DNA of 64,000 nt from Sweltsa coloradensis (GCA_024449915.1 JAMZAV010003156.1:1-64000); one strand, 5' to 3'; shown: positions 42,150 through 53,542, counted from the first letter of the stretch. The notes: generated from the letters alone by a model not told the origin. A program made the numbers and translations.

Positions 42150-42360
42150 GAACTTCATCCCCCCCTTTCCTCCCCTTACCCGTGGCTGGTTCTGACCAGC
42201 ATGGGACTTTCCTCCCCATTTCCCGTTGACTAGAGTGGAGTATTATGTCCTAACGGTTGACGAGCCCTTAATCCAAAAAAATCCTAACGGTTGATGCGCC
42301 CTTAATCCAATAACCGAAGACGACCGCGACGTGAGAACCCCCTTTTCCTCCCCTTTTCCT

Positions 42361-42548
42361 CCCGTCTGGGCCAGGGGTAGAATTGGCCCAGAGCATGGCT
42401 CTGCTAATCGTAAAAGGCGATTCAATTGAGAAAAAGTCCACCTCGCTTTAACATCAACTAGTATATGAAGGGTAGTATCTTACTCCCCGAAAATAGAGGC
42501 GAGCTCTGGCAATCGTCGTCGGGGACCTTGCCCCCTTCCCTTGACGAC
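42361..42548 (+). repeat. Array unit, 5' half
   Basis: Cut at CTTGACGACCCC, where the next unit's CCCGTCTGGG begins. The junction lies in a C-run. Confidence 0.85.
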
Positions 42549-42924
42549 CCCGTCTGGGCCCGGGGTAGAATTGGCCCAGAGCATGGCTCTGCTAATCGTA
42601 AAAGGCGATTCAAGAGAAAAAAAACCACCTCGCAAACATCAGCTAGTGAGAGGGGAGTATATTACTCCCCGCAACTAGAGGCGAGCTCTGGCAATCGTCG
42701 TCGGGGACACTGCCCCCTTCCCTTGACGACCCCCCAGCGACGATGACAATGACACAACGAACGATGACAAAGACGATGACGACCGCGACGTGAGAAACCC
42801 CCCTTCCTCCCCTTAACCGTGGCTGGTTCTGACCAGCATGGGCCCCTCCTCCCCACCCCCCTTAGACTAGAGTGGTGCATTATGACCTAACGGTTGACGC
42901 GTCCTTAATCCAAATAAACCAAAC
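42549..42924 (+). repeat. Array unit, full length
   Basis: All blocks present, including AACTAGAGGCGAGCTCTGG and the tail CCAAATAAACC. Confidence 0.92.
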
Positions 42925-43117
42925 CCTCAACGACGATGACGACAACGACACCATCACACCATGAACGATGACAATGACGACCGCGACGTGAGAACCCTTC
43001 CTTCCACCCCTACCCGTGGCTAGTTCTGACCAGCATGGACCCTTCCTCCCCCCCCCCCCCCCCAGGTAAGAGTAATGCATTATGACCTAATGGTTTACGC
43101 GTCCTTAATCCAAATAA

Positions 43118-43500
43118 GTCTGGGCCTGGGGTAGAATTGGCCCAGAGCATGGCTCTGCTAATCGTAAAAGGCGATTCAAGAGAAAAAGTCCACCTCGCAA
43201 ACATAAGCTAGTAAGCGGGGAGTATATAACTCCCCGAAAATAGAGGCGAGCTCTGGCAATCGTCGTCGGGGACCTTGCCCCCTTCCTTTGACGACCTTTC
43301 GGCGACAATGACACAACAAACGATGACAAAGACGATGACGACCGCGACGTGAGAAACCCCCCTTCCTCCCCTTACCCGTGGCTGGTTCTGACCAGCATGG
43401 ACCCTCCTCCCCCCCCCTTAGGCTAGAGTGGTGCATTATGACCTAACGGTTGACGCGTCCTTAATCCAAATAAACAAAAAAAAAACAAAAAAAAAAACAA
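43118..43500 (+). repeat. Array unit, full length
   Basis: Starts GTCTGGGCCTGGGG. The long tail is of type A8-C-A8. Confidence 0.92.
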
Positions 43501-44163
43501 AATAAACCAAAAAAAAAGCCCCTCCATGACCTTACGGTTGATGCGCCCTAATCAAAAAAACCAAAGACGACCGCGACGTAAGAAACCCCCTTTACCTCCC
43601 CTTGCCCGTGGCTGGTTCTGACTAGCATGGGACTTTCCTCCCCATATCCCCTAGGCTAGAGTGAACAAACGGTTGACGCGCCCTTAATCCAAATAACCTA
43701 TAAAAGCTACCATGTAAAAGAGTAAGTTATTTTACTCCCGAATCAAGAGGCGAGCTCTGGCATTCGTCGTCGGGGACCTTGCCTCCTTCCCTTGACGACC
43801 CCCGGCGACGATGACAATGACACAACGAACGATGACAAAGACGATGACGACCGCGACGTGAGAAACCCCCCCTTCCTCCCCTTACCGTGGCTGGTTCTGA
43901 CCAGCATGTGGGCTTTAACTCACCCCCCCCCCCCTTGGCTAGAGTAATGCATTATGACCTAACGGTTGACGCGTCCTTAATCCAAAAAACTAAAAAAAAA
44001 AAAAAAAAAACGACCGCGACGTGGGGAAAACTCCCTTTTCTTCCCCCCACCGTGGCTGGTTCTGACCAGCATGGGACTTTCCTCCCCATATCCCATGGCT
44101 AGAGTGGGCATTGTGACCTAACGGTTGACGCGCCCTTAATCTCAATATTCCAAAATACATTGT

Positions 44164-44625
44164 GTGATGGTTATCGAAGTAAGTAATAACCGAAGGGGGG
44201 AGAGGGAGGGGTGGGGACGAGAGAGAGGCCCGGCCGCCAGTAGACAGTGGAGTGGTGACCTAGTGCTCACTTCAGTCAGCGTCGGGCATCGCGTCTGTTC
44301 ACACCTCGCTCTCAGTCGCGGTCACCAGCTCTCGGTGTACTCCAGGTGTAGGCCCTACGTCACTCGTGCACCAACTAGAGTCGACGTCATTTCAAGTACA
44401 CCGAGTACAGTCTACGGCGATAAAAGTGCACGCAGTACAGTCTACGTCAATACAAGTACACCGAGTACAGTTAACGTCAATAAAAGTGCACATAGTACAG
44501 TCTACGGCAATAAAAGTGCATCAGTACATTTTACGTCAATAAAATTGCACCTAGTACAGTTTACGTCAATTAGTAGTGCACCAAGTACAAAGGACGTCAT
44601 TCGAGTGCAACAACATCGGTTCTAG
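44164..44625 (+). CDS. Repeat-bearing ORF in the array, uncertain
   Basis: A 153-codon open frame in a non-array island. The N-terminal third is Arg/Gly-rich. The second half is a degenerate ten-residue repeat of the type S-x-x-STVYxNK (SARSTVYVNT, STPSTVNVNK, SAHSTVYGNK), which is exactly the 30-base DNA repeat below. The frame dissolves when the DNA repeat loses its 30-base period. There is no signal peptide, and the start is not supported by splice or promoter signals, although the island is CpG-bearing. It could equally be a noncoding first exon or promoter of a host transcript. Confidence 0.25.
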   Translation: MMVIEVSNNRRGEREGWGRERGPAASRQWSGDLVLTSVSVGHRVCSHLALSRGHQLSVYSRCRPYVTRAPTRVDVISSTPSTVYGDKSARSTVYVNTSTPSTVNVNKSAHSTVYGNKSASVHFTSIKLHLVQFTSISSAPSTKDVIRVQQHRF

Positions 44626-44645
44626 TGCACGAAATACAGTTCTTC
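44393..44645 (+). repeat. 30-bp minisatellite, eight to nine degenerate units
   Basis: The unit resembles AGTACACCGAGTACAGT plus CTACGTCAATAAA. Units are well kept at 44395-44520 and decay afterwards. Confidence 0.85.
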
Positions 44646-44951
44646 AGTACACCTAGTGTTCTATAGGCTACAGTCTTCGGACGCTTTTATAGTCCGATCA
44701 ATCGGAGGCCGTCACCCATGTAATAACGCAGCCTCCTTGAAAGTGTCCTCCGCCATATTGTAAGTGTACAGACTAGTTGTGTTTTAGTAAGGTGAGGAAT
44801 CTCGTCAACAATGAACAGGTGGGTATATCAGTGACGTAGGGGGGGGGGGGGTCTGGGTTGTGTGGCTCAGAGGCAGTGGATGCAGTTACCGACCACAGTA
44901 GAGGGAATAGCGGTTGACGCGCCCTTAATCTAAATAAACGTATCCCCCCCA
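44646..44951 (+). promoter_or_regulatory. Possible first exon/promoter island
   Basis: Ends in ATGAACAG|GTGGGTA-type sequence at 44810-44826 after GCCATATTGTAAGTG. Weak donor. Speculative. Confidence 0.2.
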
Positions 44952-45325
44952 CCCGTCTGGGCCCGGGGTAGAGTTGGCCCAGAGCATGGCTCTGCTAATC
45001 GTACAACGCGATTCAAGAGAAAAATTCCACCTCGCAAACATCAGCTAGTAAGTGGGGAGTATATTACACCCTGAAACTACAGGCGAGCTCTGGCTATTAA
45101 CGTCGGGGACACCTCCCCTTTCCCTTGACGACCTCTCCTACGACGATGACAATGACACCACGTACAATGGCAAAGACGATGACGACCACGACGTGAGAAC
45201 CACCCTTTCCTCCCCCTACCCGTGGCTGGTTCTGAACAAGCATGGGCCTTAGCTCCTTATATCCCCTAGGCTAGAGTGGTGCATTTTGACCTAACGGTTG
45301 ACTAGCCCTTAGTTTAAAGTCCAAC
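44952..45325 (+). repeat. Array unit, full length
   Basis: Diverged: CTATTAACGTCGGGG replaces CAATCGTCGTCGGGG. Confidence 0.9.
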
Positions 45326-45350
45326 AAACCTTATTAATAAAATAACGACA

Positions 45351-45600
45351 GTGTTGGCTCGAGCGTTAGGCGCGCGACTCTGATTCAGGAGGTCCCGGGT
45401 TCGAATCCCGTCGAGACCGGCAATCCTGACTGAAGGTTTTTCCGATGTTTCCTCAGTCGTTAATGCGAATGCAAGGGATTGAGTCCTCTTAAACAGCCCT
45501 CGGACATCCCTTCACAATTGTCCTAACTCCAATATACCTATAGTTAAGACACCTGAAGAGGGGCATGCATCCTATAACAGGTTTCCCACAAATTATTATG
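45351..45600 (+). mobile_element. SINE-B, full length
   Basis: Head TTGGCTCGAGCGTTAGGCGC with B box GGGTTCGAATCCCG, body as at 1775-2043, and a tail near AAATTATTATG. Confidence 0.85.
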
Positions 45601-45717
45601 ATTATTTCTAGCCTTTATAAACAAAATTCTTTATGCACACAGATCATCATTGCAAAAACATTTAACTAACATGAAATTCTCTTCTTTCCAGTTGATGCGC
45701 TCGCCCACCCTCTTGGA

Positions 45718-45720
45718 CTC

Positions 45721-45751
<31 letters not shown>

Positions 45752-45755
45752 TCTC
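45718..45755 (+). repeat. (CT)n microsatellite
   Basis: About 14 CT units passing into CACA. Confidence 0.95.
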
Positions 45756-45989
45756 ACATACAGCAATGAAGAAAGAGAGAGACAGCGATATGAACAAACC
45801 AATCAACGCGTTCGTTTTATATTCTAAAGAGTTTTAGTTTAAGTTGATTAATGAAAAACGAAGTGTTTTATGTAAATTCTCGTGTGTTTAAGTGTGTTTA
45901 TATTAGGCAGGTGTTCTATGAAAACTGTCACGCTAATGTGTTTAAAAAGTTATATATTGATATAAATATCCATAATTAATTTTCACTCT

Positions 45990-46243
45990 TTTAAAAGAAA
46001 GTCGTGTGTGTTGTTTGTGGAACGAGTGCAATGTTGTGAGTCGTCGCGAGTTCGCTGTTATTGTTGTTGCTGTTGTTGCTGTTGACATTATCTGTGACGG
46101 AATCAGTGTAATCATGGTGCGCGTGTGAAGTTTCGTTACGGTGTTGCTACGTTTTACTTCGTCAGGCGTACAGTGTTTCGGGAGCTCTTGGTGACTTCGT
46201 CAGACGAGCTTGGGATGTTGCAGATGGATTAAATCTTAAAACA
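45990..46243 (+). promoter_or_regulatory. Possible noncoding first exon
   Basis: A CpG-bearing island (GAGTCGTCGCGAGTTCGCTG, GTTGTTGCTGTTGTTGCTG) ends at AAACAAG|GTCAGTCTG, a good donor. It holds a three-codon upstream ORF (ATGGTGCGCGTGTGA). No protein is attached. Confidence 0.3.
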
Positions 46244-46940
46244 AGGTCAGTCTGATACTGTAACTATTTTAATTATTACGGTAGGCCTCGGGTTAGTCTG
46301 TAGCCCCCCCCCCCTTACTCCCCCTAACCGTGGCTGGTTCTGACCAGCATGGGCCTCTCCTCCCTTAACCTACCTTACTGTTGTTGATGCGCCCTTAATC
46401 CAAATAAATAAACAAACAAAAACTTAAGTTTAGTGATTTAAAAAAATATGGAAATCTTAATTCAAAATTAAATTAATTGCAACATTAGTTTAGCCTTCTC
46501 GAACCAATCCAACAATACTAAAATTATGCAATTGTACAAACTAAGAAATATACTCAAAAATCATTGTACAATATCACATAGGCGGCGCAATGTGTCTCTA
46601 GTTTCTCACGTCGTCGTGTGAAGATATCACGATGGAAACACATTTCGTAGAGTGTAACAGACAGCACTGCTAACTCGGTGACGCGGTGAAGAGGGTCAAG
46701 TATTTACTAAACAAGTTGTGCATTCATTGAAATGACGAAATATTATTATAAAACACAAGGCTGTTGACACTAGTTGCTTATTAGGGCAGCGGCCTAGACC
46801 GGTTCTGCAATGTGTGTGTTGATAAACTAGACCAGGCTGAAGAAACGAGCGGCCGCCGAGAGTTGAGCGGTGCACGGCTAACGTGGAGACTTGAATGCGC
46901 GAGACAGCGAGAAGCTGGCGTGAGAAACCTCTGACCAGCA
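46244..46940. other. Array fragment plus unassigned sequence
   Basis: 46305-46420 is a unit 3' end. 46575-46620 holds the leader words GGCGGCGCAATGTGTC and TAGTTTCTCACGTCGTCG. The remainder is not recognised. Confidence 0.5.
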
Positions 46941-46943
46941 TCT

Positions 46944-47290
46944 CCCGGACCCAGAGCGTGGCTCTGCTAGTCGTGCCAGGCGATACAAGAGACGAAGTCC
47001 ACCTCAATAACATCAGCTAGTAAGAAGGGTAGTTGATTACTCCCCGAATCTAGAGACAAGCTCTGGCAATCGTCCTCGGGGACTCCTCCCCGCTTCCATT
47101 GACGACCTCCCCGACGACGATGAGAATGACACAACGAACGATGACGAAGACGGTGACGACCGCGACGTGAGAAACCCCCCTTCCTCCCCTTACCCGTGGC
47201 TGGTTCTGACCTGCATAGGCTCCTTTCCCATATCTCCCCTAGGCTATAAGAGTGGCGCATAATGACCTAACGGTTGACGCTTTAAAATAA
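46944..47290 (+). repeat. Array unit, 5'-diverged
   Basis: CCCAGAGCGTGGCTCTGC to the GACGAT tract and GGTTGACGC; the A-tail is lost. Confidence 0.88.
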
Positions 47291-47439
47291 ATAATCTTTA
47301 AATAAACTGTAAAAACTCTAATTTTAGTCTGTAATCTGGTACAGGCCTATACGAGGTAGCCTAGAAAGTTCATTTCAACAGTGTTGATCGAAGTTTATTA
47401 TAGGCCTTTATTTCGAAATACGTTTTGCAAAGTAGATTA

Positions 47440-47660
47440 GAATCTCGACGTCGTCTGTGATTGGTCGAGAGGTCTGCGCAGTTAAGTGGTGCGCAATGAA
47501 GACGATTCGAACGGATAACCTTGTGTTAATTGGTAGCCTACTGGACGTGGAAGTTGTGATACTATGGAGTAAGAAGCAAAGTGGGCGGGAACCATTAGGG
47601 TCCGCGATGTAGCAAGACGTGTCAGTCGGTGAGATATATCGAGGTTGATCAGTAGGGAGG
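47440..47660 (+). promoter_or_regulatory. Promoter-like segment
   Basis: Has an inverted CCAAT (GATTGGTC) at about 47460 and a GC box GTGGGCGGGAAC at 47580. It then runs to a donor-like GTCAGTCG|GTGAGA at 47632. Inference only. Confidence 0.3.
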
Positions 47661-47667
47661 TCAGTTA

Positions 47668-48050
47668 CCCGTCTGGGCCCGGGGTAGAATCGGCCCAGAG
47701 CATGGCTCTGTTAATCGTACAACTTACAAGGCGATTCAAGAGAAATAGTACACCTCGCAAACATCAGCTAGTAAGAAGAAAGTGTATACTCGCCGAAAGT
47801 AGAGGCGAGCTTTGGCAGTCGTCGTTAGGGAACCCTCTCCTTTCCCTTGACGACCTCCCCGGCGACGACGACCATGACAACACGAACGATGACAAAGCCG
47901 ATAACGATCACGACGTGAGAACCCCCCTTTCCTCCCCCAACCCTTGGCTGGTTCTGACCAGCATTCTTTTACTCCCAATATCCCCTAGAGTGACGCATTA
48001 CGACCTAACGGTTGACGCGCCCTCGAACCAAATAAACCAAAATTTATCCA
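47668..48050 (+). repeat. Array unit with the longest plus-strand frame
   Basis: A 136-codon frame crosses it. The frame contains RGELWQSS and an Asp/Asn tract. Other copies break it, so I treat it as repeat-derived. Confidence 0.9.
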
Positions 48051-48063
48051 AATAAACTAAACA

Positions 48064-48447
48064 CCCTCTTTATCGACCAGGTCGATAAAGAAGTTTGGGA
48101 AACCTCTATATCGACCAAGGACTGTAATCTCGGCATTTACAGGCCTATGAGATACCTACCTGTCATTCTAAGCTCTTTGACTCGTTATTATAAATCAATC
48201 GACTTTATAAGCTCTTAGCTGGCGGTGCATTGTGTTTGGTTGCTAAGGAAAGATTTTTGTTTGTTTACGTTTCTGTTATTCGATCAGGCCAGCACATGGA
48301 AGACTCCTTGAAAAATATTTATTAAGTTTTAAATGTTGAGTCAACAGTTTTCGTCAAACTAATATTAATTTAAAGTTAACTACAACCACTAAAGACTAAG
48401 TAGTGTTATTAACTAATGGGATAGTTCACGTGAAGATACCTAGTTGT
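48064..48447 (+). repeat. Segmental duplicate A1
   Basis: About 385 bases nearly identical to 54388-54760. It shares TATCGACCAAGGACTGTAAT and TAGCTGGCGGTGCATTGTG. The hairpin at the start is TATCGACCAGGTCGATA. Confidence 0.92.
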
Positions 48448-48762
48448 TCCTCCCTTACCCGTGGCTGGTTCTGACCAGCATGGGATTTCCAAACCCATAT
48501 CTCCTAGGCTAGAGAAACGCATTATGACCTAAGGCCCAGTTCTTACAAACTCGAATTAAATAAAGTTACTCCTTTTTTTGGTCGTAAGGATTATTGGCGT
48601 CTGATTGGTCCGTTGTAAGAATTTTGTTTTTCACATACAAATAATAACAATTTTAACTCGCATGTCATATCCCAACACGAACGATGACAAAGACGATGAC
48701 GACCGCGACGTGAGAAACCCCCCTTCCTCCCCTTACCCGTGGCTGGTTCTGACCAGCATGGC

Positions 48763-50000
48763 TAGTGATGGGAATTTTCATGAAAAAAAATAATCTTGAA
48801 AATTTCATGAAAATTTTCATGAAAATTTTCGTGAAAATTTTCAAGGTTTGTTAATCTGTTATTTGAACTGTATTTTACCATATTATAAATAAAAATAATT
48901 TATTTCTATCAAGGATGTAGGCCTACAGTGGGATTCAGGCTGCTGAGTTGGAATAGGTCTAATATGCAATATCTTGTTGATTAATTTTATTCTTGCAATT
49001 TGCAAATAGCGAAATAGGCCTAGGGGCTACATTATAAAAATAATCGTTGAGACAAAAATGTTGAATATTGAATTGGGATAGTAGGTACCTAACATGAATG
49101 ATGGAAAAAAAGCAACATAAAACATATTATTACTGTACATACCCTAGCCTATATCAAAATGTAAAAAAATACACCCAACGTTTAATTATTGGATGAGCGT
49201 AGCGAAGATTCCATTTCACTACCGGTACACTGGAGAAAAAAAACAGTTTTTTTTTGTATTTTTGTCTGTTTGTTAACATGATTCCGGCTAAACCGATACT
49301 CCAATTGCGATGAAATTTTCTGCAGGCCTTCGAAATCTCTGAACTTAGAACCGCCACTTTTATGAGCGCAATCGAAAAATAATTTCTCGTGAAAATAGCG
49401 ATTTTACGCTTTTTTCGTTTTAAAAAAATTACGCTCATCCAACAACGCGCCTGAAAAAGCGTTTGCGAAGCTTCCTAGTAGGCCTAGTCACTACAAACAA
49501 TACGGTACCTACAGACTAATTGGAGGCGAAGACCTTACACCAAAGTAATGCTTGTCCCGGTCTTTCCATTCCACTAGGGTAGGCCCTACCTACCCTTGGC
49601 ATTTAAGTTCTGCATAACCCTCTAGCATTTGTGCTAATTAAAGATGGATTTTATCTGGTTAAGGCCTAACCAGACTATTGCCTATATACAACCTACAAAA
49701 ATAATAAGTTAGCTAGACCTTCATTTGCAGGCTTTGTATTTGCAATGTGACCTACCTTCCACATTGACAAACTTCTAGGCCTATGTCAATGCCTCTGTTA
49801 GGCTAGGCCCCAGCATGCATTAGGCCTATTGCTGTGCAAGAGGCTAGCCAAATACTAAATACCAAATACCAACTGCATAATTAAACAACATAATAAAAAT
49901 AAAAATTTGAAAATTTTCAATGCACGGCTCTTGAAAATTTTCAATGAATTGAAATTTTTCATGAAAATTTTCACGTGAAAATTTTCAAGTCCCAACACTA
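48763..50000. mobile_element. hAT element in the array, 8-bp target duplication
   Basis: Ends TAGTGATGGGAATTTTC and, reversed, TAGTGTTGGGACTTG. Perfect duplication AGCATGGC at 48755-48762 and 50001-50008. Subterminal GAAAATTTTC repeats on both sides. No ORF. A HINE has inserted at 49186-49478. Confidence 0.93.
49186..49478 (+). mobile_element. Helentron-like (HINE) family A, short
   Basis: ATTGGATGAGCGTAGCGAAG to TTACGCTCATCCAACAACGC and GCGAAGCTTCCTAG, then T. Nested in the hAT. Confidence 0.85.
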
Positions 50001-50147
50001 AGCATGGCAACATTTTTCACATATCCCTTAGGCTACAGTGATGCATTATGGCCTAACGGTTGACGCGTCTTTAATCCAAATAAACAAAAAAAAAAACAGT
50101 GAGGTGTAGGCTTGTCCTAGGCTCTTGGATAGTCTTGGGTGACGTCA

Positions 50148-50432
50148 CCGTCTGGGCCCAGGGTTGGATTGGCCCAGAGCATGGCTCTGCTGATTGTAAT
50201 AGGCGAGGGAAGAGATAAAGTTCATGTCACAACCATCAGATGTACGCAGGGGAGTATATTACTCCCTGACACGAGAAGCGAGCTCTGGCGGTCGTCGTCT
50301 GGGCTTTCCTTGACTACCTCTCAGACGACGACGAGGATGACAAAATTAACGATGACAAAGACGATGTGACTGCGACTTGAGAAACACACCACTTTTCTAC
50401 CCGTGACTGGTTCTGACCAGCATCGACTTGAC
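50148..50432 (+). repeat. Array unit, subfamily 2
   Basis: Diagnostic GGTTGGATTGGCCCAGAGC and GGCGAGGGAAGAGATAAA. Preceded by the leader GTGAGGTGTAGGCTTGTCC shared with 55166. Confidence 0.9.
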
Positions 50433-50445
50433 CATTGAACATTGA

Positions 50446-50768
50446 CTAATCGTAAAAGGCGATTCAAGAGAAAAAGTCCACCTCGCAAACATCAGCAAGT
50501 AAGCGGGGAGTATATTACTCCCCGAACCTAGAGGCAAGCTCTGGCAATCGTCGTCGGGGACCTTGCCCCCTTCCCTTGACGACCCCCCGGCGACGATGAC
50601 AATGACACAAGGAACGATGACAAAGACGATGACGACCGCGACGTGAGAAACCCCCCTTCCTCCCCTTACCCGTGGCTGGTTCTGACCAGCATGGGCCCCT
50701 CCTCCCCCCCCCCTTAGGCTAGAGTGGTGCATTATGACCTAACGGTTGACGCGTCCTTAATCCAAATA
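50446..50768 (+). repeat. Array unit, 5'-truncated
   Basis: Starts inside the tRNA-like head at TAATCGTAAAAGGCG; otherwise complete. Confidence 0.9.
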
Positions 50769-51258
50769 AACAAAAACCCTAGGCTAGAGTGGTGCATTAT
50801 AACCTAACGGTTGACGCGTCCTTAATCCAAATAAACAAAACAAAATATACATAACAATTCAAAAGAAACTGAAACGTCTATGAACTTTAAAAACATGAAA
50901 ATCAATTAAATAACAAAATCAATATTATTAACTTACAATTCCACAAGCGTCGTAATACCAGACCTATACCCGGTTGAAGCGCCTTAGTATCTCACGTATA
51001 CTTTTTCTTTGGTAAAGTCAGTCTGGGCTCGATAAGACTTTGGCTCAGAGCATGACTGATAATCCACCTCGCAATCATCAGCTAGTAAGAAAGGGAGTAT
51101 ATTACTGCCCAAAAATAGAGACGAGCTTCTGCAATCGTCATCGGGGACCTTGCCCCCTTCCCTTGAGGACCCCCGGCGACGATGACAATGACACAACGAA
51201 CGATGACAACGATGACGACCGCGACGTGAGAAACCCCCCTTCCTCCCCTTACCCGTCC

Positions 51259-51605
51259 CCCGTCTGGGCCCGGGGTAGAATTGGCCCAGAGCATGGCTCT
51301 GCTAATCGTAAAAGGCGATTCAAAAGAAAAAGTCCACCTCGCAAACATCAGCTAGAAAGAGCGAAATATCTTACTCGAAACTAGAGGCGAGCTCTGGCAA
51401 TCGTCGTCGGGGACCTTGACCCCTTCCTTTGACGACCCCCCGGCGACGATGACAAATACGATGACGACCGCGACGTGAGAAGTGAGAACCCCCCTTTCCT
51501 CCCTCTACCCGTGGCTGGTTCTGACCAGCATAGGCCCCTCCTCCCCGGCATATCTCTTGGATTGCGCATTGCATTACGACCTTACGGTTGACGCGCCCTT
51601 TCAAC
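51259..51605 (+). repeat. Array unit, full length
   Basis: Short GACGATGAC tract. GACCTTACGG replaces GACCTAACGG. Confidence 0.9.
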
Positions 51606-51822
51606 ATAATCTAGAAGTAACATACTAAATTCTTAGAGTTTCCAAGTGAGCCGTGCAGTGAGTGTGAATGGTCGACCTCAAGCCCTGCCAACGATCTTGT
51701 TTATAGACAACTGGCCTAGCTCTCTAAGACAGACGGGTTTCCATGAAGTGATCTACTTCAGGGGTGTACAGCCTTGTGAAACTCGAGGCCTGGGATCGAT
51801 GCCCGGGTGAGCTTTACTTCAC
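51606..51822. other. Non-array spacer
   Basis: Contains CTGGGATCGATGCCCGGG at 51788-51805, which could be a decayed B box. Confidence 0.35.
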
Positions 51823-52190
51823 CCCGTCTGGGCCCGGGGTAGAATTGGCCCAGAGCATGGCTCTGCTAATCGTAAAAGGCGATTCAAGAGAAAAAGTCCA
51901 CCTCGCAAACATCAGCTAGTAAAAGCTGATTAACTTCTCAAAACTAGAGGTGAGCTCTGGCAATCGTCGCCGGGGACCTTGCCCCCTTCCCTTGACGACC
52001 CTCCGGCGACGATGACAATGACACAACGAACGATGACAAAGACGATGACGACCGCGACGTGAGAACCCCCCCCCCTTCCTCCCCTTACCCGTGGCTGGTT
52101 CTGACCAGCATGGCCCCTCCCCCCCCACCTAGGTTAGAGTGGTGCATTATGACCTAACGGTTGACGCGTCCTTAATCCAAATAAACAAAA
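51823..52190 (+). repeat. Array unit, full length
   Basis: Close to consensus through the GACGAT tract, with the GGGGAG hairpin disrupted. Confidence 0.92.
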
Positions 52191-52639
52191 TCTGGCGGTC
52201 ATCGTCAGGGGACTTTCCCCATCCCTTTGACTACCTCCCCGACGACGACGACAATGACAATACGGACTTTTACACAGACGAAGACGACCACGACGTGGGG
52301 AACCACGAACCCCCGCCCTCCCCATACCCTCTATTGCCGCGACTGTTCTATGCCTGGGCCCGGCCACCTACTCCCATGCCCACCCCTTGCTTGTGGCTGG
52401 TTCTGACCAGCACAAGCCTGTCCACCCCGCGTCTCTCCGTACGTTCCTACCTTTTGAAAAAATGTATGTACTTATTATCTAAGTGGATAAACTACATTAT
52501 CGCAGGAGGCGCAATATGACCTAACGGTTGACGCGCCCTTAAACCTAATAAACTTAAGCTTCAAGCTTCACTACTAGCAGATGTAGCTATTAGGAGAGGA
52601 CTTCCTTAAACTATAGGCGAGCTCTTCAATTTATTTTGT

Positions 52640-52783
52640 TATTTATACACTTAGAAAACAATCTAATCATCAAACATACCTGCATTAACTCTTCTAATTT
52701 ACTTTCATTCACAGGCGGCGCAATGTGACCTAACCGGTTGAAGCGCCCTAGTTTCTCACGTCGTCGTCGTCTGGCAGTGGTCC
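52640..52783 (+). repeat. Array leader module
   Basis: AT-rich, ending TTTCATTCACAG, then GCGGCGCAATGTGACCTAAC and TAGTTTCTCACGTCGTCGT. Parallel copies at 2218, 46575, 53835, 59975, 60600, 61865 and 62990. Confidence 0.75.
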
Positions 52784-53165
52784 CCCGTCTGGGACCGGGG
52801 TAGAATTTTCCCAGAGCAATGCTCTGCTAATTGTAAAAGGCGATTCAAGAGAATAAGTCCACCTCGCAAACATCAGCCTGTATGTAGAGGGGTGTATATT
52901 ACTCTCCGAAACCAGAGGCGAGTCCTGGCGGTCGTCGTCGGGGACCTTGCCCCCTTCCCGTGACGACCCCTCGACGACGATGACGAAAATAACACCACGA
53001 ACGATGACGAAGACAATGACGACCGCGACATGAGAAGCCCCTTTCCTCCCGTTACCCGTGGCTGGTTCTGACCAGCATGGGCCCCTCCTCCCCCCCCCCC
53101 CCCTTCTAGGCTAGAGTGGTGCATTATGACCTAACGGTTGACGCGTCCTTAATCCAAATAAAAAT
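52784..53165 (+). repeat. Array unit, full length
   Basis: GTCTGGGACCGGGG variant; C-run of 15 near 53090. Confidence 0.9.
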
Positions 53166-53168
53166 AAA

Positions 53169-53540
53169 CCCGTCTGGGCCCGGGGTAGAATTGGCCCAGA
53201 GCATGGCTCTGCTAATCGTAAAAGGCGATTCAAGAGAAAAAGTCCACCTCGCAAACATCAGCTAGAAAGAGCGGAGTATCTTACTCCCCGAAACTAGAGG
53301 CGAGCTCTGGCAATCGTCGTCGGGGGCCTTGCCCCCTTCCCTTGACGACCCCCCGGCGACGATGACAATGACACAACGAACGATGACAAAGACGATGACG
53401 ACCGCGACGTGAGAAACCCCCCTTCCTCCCCTTACCCGTGGCTGGTTCTGACCAGCATGGGCCCCTCCTCCCCCCCCCCTAAGGTTAGAGTGGTGCATTA
53501 TGACCTAACGGTTGACGCGTCCTAAATCCAAATAATCAAA
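53169..53540 (+). repeat. Array unit, full length, near consensus
   Basis: All blocks intact. It serves as the reference copy. Confidence 0.93.
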
Positions 53541-53542
53541 AC

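Larger units (their letters stand above)
48668..50098 (+). repeat. Array unit split by a hAT element
   Basis: The 5' part, 48668-48762, ends at ..GACCAGCATGGC. It resumes after 50008 with AACATTTTTCACATATCC and ends at CCAAATAAAC. Confidence 0.88.

Noticed and set aside
42662..43436. Arg-rich and Asp-rich ORFs throughout the array
   Set aside because: Each is a frame of the same repeat, broken differently by C-run length; no start or splice support.
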